Below are positions 5,516-6,603 of a stretch of 6,603 nucleotides of DNA, in pieces. Both the position numbers and the translations under genes were made by a program. The stretch comes from DSWT01 sp034433375. GTDB taxonomy: Bacteria > Chloroflexota > Anaerolineae > B4-G1 > SLSP01. Positions within the stretch are counted from its first letter, which is position 1, and the number at the start of each line of letters is the position of its first letter. The DNA is taken from assembly GCA_034433375.1 (NCBI GenBank), contig DAOUAQ010000065.1, forward strand, positions 1 to 6,603, given 5' to 3'. Below the pieces are notes generated by a model. It was given only the letters and a program-made list of their open reading frames with translations, was not told where the DNA came from and searched no databases.

Positions 5516-5913
5516 TCCGCCAACGTTGTGTTTTCCATCATCTCGGCGACGACATCACGGACTTGCTTCATCACTTTGCGCAGGCCGCACGACTCCATAT
5601 CCGGGCAGCCGCAAGGCTCGAAGGCGGTCTCGCTGACGCAGGGGACAGGGGCCAACGGACCGTCCAGCAGGCGGATGACTTCGGCCAGCGTGATCTGCTC
5701 CGGCGGGCGGGCCAGGGCATAGCCGCCTTGCGGCCCTTTTTGACTGTTCACGATCCGCCCGCGTTTTAGGGCAACCATAATCTGTTCTAGGAATTTGGTG
5801 GGGATGTTGTTCCGTTCGGCCAATTCTTTGTTGGGCACAGAACCATCGTCGTAGCGCGCGGCCAAATCTTGTAGAGCGCGCAAACCGTATTCTCCACGTT
5901 TTGATAGTTTCAT
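5494..5913 (-). CDS. Rrf2-family transcriptional regulator with four cysteines
   Basis: This 139-residue winged-helix DNA-binding protein has the classic Rrf2 start MKLSKRGEYGLRAL, helix-turn-helix region PNKELAERNNIPTKFLEQIMVALKRGRIV (27-55), wing SQKGPQGGYALARPPEQITLAEVIRLLDG (57-85), and a dimerisation helix (about 110-128). Between wing and helix lie Cys92, Cys101, Cys103 and Cys109 (PC..., CGCPDMESC). In IscR, NsrR and RsrR cysteines of this region hold an iron-sulfur cluster; CymR-type members lack them. A redox- or cluster-sensing role is therefore likely, but the fourth cysteine leaves the exact ligands open. The ATG at 5913 matches the family N terminus; two in-frame ATGs upstream (5946, 5937) would add atypical residues and lie within about 20 bases of the predicted transcript start. 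It is the first gene of the leftward cluster, 31 bp ahead of pstS, and probably regulates it and itself. Confidence 0.92.
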   Translation of the reverse strand: MKLSKRGEYGLRALQDLAARYDDGSVPNKELAERNNIPTKFLEQIMVALKRGRIVNSQKGPQGGYALARPPEQITLAEVIRLLDGPLAPVPCVSETAFEPCGCPDMESCGLRKVMKQVRDVVAEMMENTTLADLVSRRE

Positions 5914-5954
5914 AGCTCGCTCGTAAGGTAAAAACATATAAATCATATAGGTTT

Positions 5955-5966
5955 ACTAGATTTAGT
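5955..5966. promoter_or_regulatory. Candidate operator dyad overlapping the regulator promoter
   Basis: ACTAGATTTAGT is a dyad with perfect 4-base arms around a 4-base centre. It overlaps the 3' half of the -10 box and the predicted start of the leftward transcript. A second AT-rich element follows a few bases downstream: CATATA twice in direct repeat at 5936-5950. Rrf2 proteins often bind A/T-rich dyads placed like this, but it does not match a box I know, so assignment to this regulator is inference. Confidence 0.35.
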
Positions 5967-5992
5967 GTATGGGATTTTGTGGCCTTTGTCAA
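5964..5992 (-). promoter_or_regulatory. Sigma70-type promoter of the regulator-pst cluster
   Basis: On the minus strand there is a perfect TTGACA (-35, bases 5992-5987), a 17-bp spacer and TACACT (-10, bases 5969-5964; 4 of 6 consensus). Transcription should start near the A at 5957, giving a leader of about 44 bases before the regulator's ATG. It is the only convincing promoter for the leftward cluster, since all later spacers are short and repeat-filled. Confidence 0.8.
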
Positions 5993-6024
5993 GAGGCAAA
6001 AACGCGAATTTGGTTACATCAGCC

Positions 6025-6054
6025 CTGAAAATGGACATTTTCACAGAATATAGT
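6025..6054 (+). promoter_or_regulatory. Probable promoter of the small protein-GNAT pair
   Basis: CTGAAA (6025-6030) and TATAGT (6049-6054, 5 of 6 consensus) are 18 bp apart. The start would be near 6061 and the leader about 57 bases. The -10 box is good and the -35 box weak. It lies back-to-back with the regulator promoter, leaving about 30 bp between the two -35 boxes, so one protein could influence both. Confidence 0.5.
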
Positions 6055-6078
6055 AAAAAGATGATTGGGATTACCTTA

Positions 6079-6093
6079 CAAAAACGGTTTTTG
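6079..6093 (+). other. Small dyad in the 5' leader of the 77-residue gene
   Basis: CAAAAA and TTTTTG form a perfect 6-bp inverted repeat around CGG, 10 bases before the ribosome site of the gene at 6118. As RNA the stem would be weak, mostly A-U pairs. It could equally be a protein-binding site or chance. Confidence 0.3.
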
Positions 6094-6102
6094 CTCTTAT
6101 TT

Positions 6103-6110
6103 GAGGAGGG
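6103..6110 (+). promoter_or_regulatory. Ribosome binding site fixing the start at 6118
   Basis: GAGGAGGG lies seven bases before the ATG at 6118. The open frame continues upstream to 5965, but those codons run through the promoter region and lack a comparable site, so the start is placed at 6118. Confidence 0.8.
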
Positions 6111-6117
6111 ATTACCT

Positions 6118-6351
6118 ATGGAGATGCTGCCTGAATTTCCTTTCACATGCCAACTTGTAAAAGACAATAGGCCAATGGGTGTGACCGGCTACAAAGCCAG
6201 GGCAACGCAAAATGAACTCATCATCGGTGATGACCACATCCCTTACGATGCTATCGCGATAGCCTATCAGCAGGATAACCGAGTCGGCCTCGTCGTGGCT
6301 TGCCCGGATGCGCGAGGCGACGAAAATCAGCGCCCATTATGGATAATGTGA
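6118..6351 (+). CDS. Small protein of unknown function, 77 residues
   Basis: I do not recognise this protein. It is soluble in character, with no signal peptide or membrane segment. The middle looks like short beta strands broken by turns: GVTGYKARATQNELIIGDDHIPYDAIAIAYQQDNRVGL, with an IIGDDHIPYDAI turn that recalls small beta-barrel or PH-like domains, though not strongly enough to name. There are only two cysteines, 11 and 62. Good support for it being real: a strong ribosome site (GAGGAGGG, 7-base spacing), a plausible promoter, and a stop codon directly abutting the next gene's ATG, which implies co-translation with the GNAT acetyltransferase. It is divergent from the Rrf2 regulator and shares its 204-bp upstream region. 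Base composition is AT-richer at the start and GC-richer towards the end. Confidence 0.72.
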   Translation: MEMLPEFPFTCQLVKDNRPMGVTGYKARATQNELIIGDDHIPYDAIAIAYQQDNRVGLVVACPDARGDENQRPLWIM

Positions 6352-6603
6352 ATGCGTATTGTGAATTTCCCCGCTGATGATGTAGATATAGTCCGACAGG
6401 CCGCGACTTTACTCGTCGAAGCCTTCGAAGTCCACGCGCCCAACGCCTGGCCGGATATGGACGCCGCGTTGGAAGAAGTGCATGAAGCGCTGGAACCCGA
6501 AAAGGTTTGCCGGGTGGCACTCAACGAACAGGGAGAGGTCCTGGGTTGGGTCGGCGCGATCCCTCAATATGAAACCACCGGCTGGGAATTACATCCCCTG
6601 GTG
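6352..6603 (+). CDS. GNAT-family N-acetyltransferase, N-terminal part (runs off window)
   Basis: 84 codons are visible from the ATG at 6352 and the frame is open to the last base. The sequence begins MRIVNFPADDVDIVRQAATLLVEAF and continues with EVHAPNAWPDMDAALEEVHEAL, VCRVALNEQGEVLGWVGAIPQY and WELHPLV. This is the usual N-terminal half of a GNAT fold: strand 1, helices 1-2, then strands 2-4 with xxVLGWVG followed by WELHPLV. The pattern is close to the aminoglycoside 6'-N-acetyltransferase-like branch (such as RVLGWIGG...WELHPLVV), but many relatives acetylate other amines, so resistance is not claimed. The acetyl-CoA loop (Q/RxxGxG/A) would lie just beyond the window. The ATG directly follows the preceding TGA with no clear ribosome site of its own, so translation probably depends on the upstream gene. 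Confidence 0.85.
   Translation, partial: MRIVNFPADDVDIVRQAATLLVEAFEVHAPNAWPDMDAALEEVHEALEPEKVCRVALNEQGEVLGWVGAIPQYETTGWELHPLV

Noticed and set aside
5098..5769. A 223-codon rightward open frame opposite pstS and the regulator
   Set aside because: It is antisense to two well-supported genes, has no ribosome site and its translation resembles no family; long antisense frames are common opposite GC-rich genes.
5981..6001. Possible terminator or large hairpin around GCCT...AGGC upstream of the regulator
   Set aside because: Arms are only four bases with mismatches beyond, and the loop is the -35 box; no T-run follows in a sensible direction.
5965..6117. Upstream extension of the 77-residue protein to an ATG at 5965
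   Set aside because: The extension runs through both promoters and lacks a ribosome site, while GAGGAGGG sits ideally before the ATG at 6118.
5943..6167. A 74-codon leftward frame across the divergent promoter region
   Set aside because: It covers both promoters and the start of the 77-residue gene, has low-complexity AT-rich codons and no ribosome site.
6352..6603. Aminoglycoside resistance gene
   Set aside because: The N-terminal half resembles AAC(6')-like GNATs, but the acetyl-CoA and substrate regions are outside the window and many relatives act on other substrates.

Overview
The window looks like a stretch of an environmental bacterial chromosome. Protein style, GC-rich genes separated by AT-richer spacers, and good Shine-Dalgarno sites suggest a Chloroflexota-like lineage (Anaerolineae or a relative). 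That placement comes from general impression of the families and is low confidence. Nothing marks the region as phage, plasmid or transposon. Every spacer is under about 210 bases.

The core is a leftward (minus-strand) cluster read from about 5957 down to 357. It runs: an Rrf2-family regulator with four cysteines (5494-5913), then a complete Pst-type ABC importer: binding lipoprotein PstS (4494-5462), permeases PstC (3520-4452) and PstA (2593-3450), and ATPase PstB (1802-2560). After these come a half-size CHR/chromate-transporter-family membrane protein (1201-1722) and a tandem-domain universal stress protein (357-1190). A strong sigma70-like promoter (TTGACA, 17 bp, TACACT) sits directly upstream of the regulator, with a small dyad over its -10 box. 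The regulator therefore probably controls its own synthesis and that of the importer. There is no phoU in view and no obvious Pho box was noticed.

Rightward genes flank the cluster. On the left is the 3' part of a PIN-domain protein (1-363), convergent with and overlapping the stress protein by 7 bp. On the right, divergent from the regulator, are a 77-residue protein of unknown function (6118-6351) and, starting immediately after its stop codon, the first 84 codons of a GNAT acetyltransferase (6352 to the window end).

Two things stand out. First, the importer departs from textbook PstSCAB: the binding protein has DACGA where phosphate binders usually have a D-x-SGT loop and carries an EF-hand-like loop, the ATPase has LSIGQ and DEITSALD, and an Rrf2 regulator and a CHR protein keep it company in place of PhoU. 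It may be a Pst-derived importer for another anion, or a divergent phosphate system. Second, all five spacers of about 30-80 bp in the cluster are filled with degenerate 7-bp tandem repeats. The unit differs from spacer to spacer, but each is purine-rich and Shine-Dalgarno-like on the coding strand. In three cases (pstA, pstS, the regulator) the gene's stop codon lies inside the repeat.
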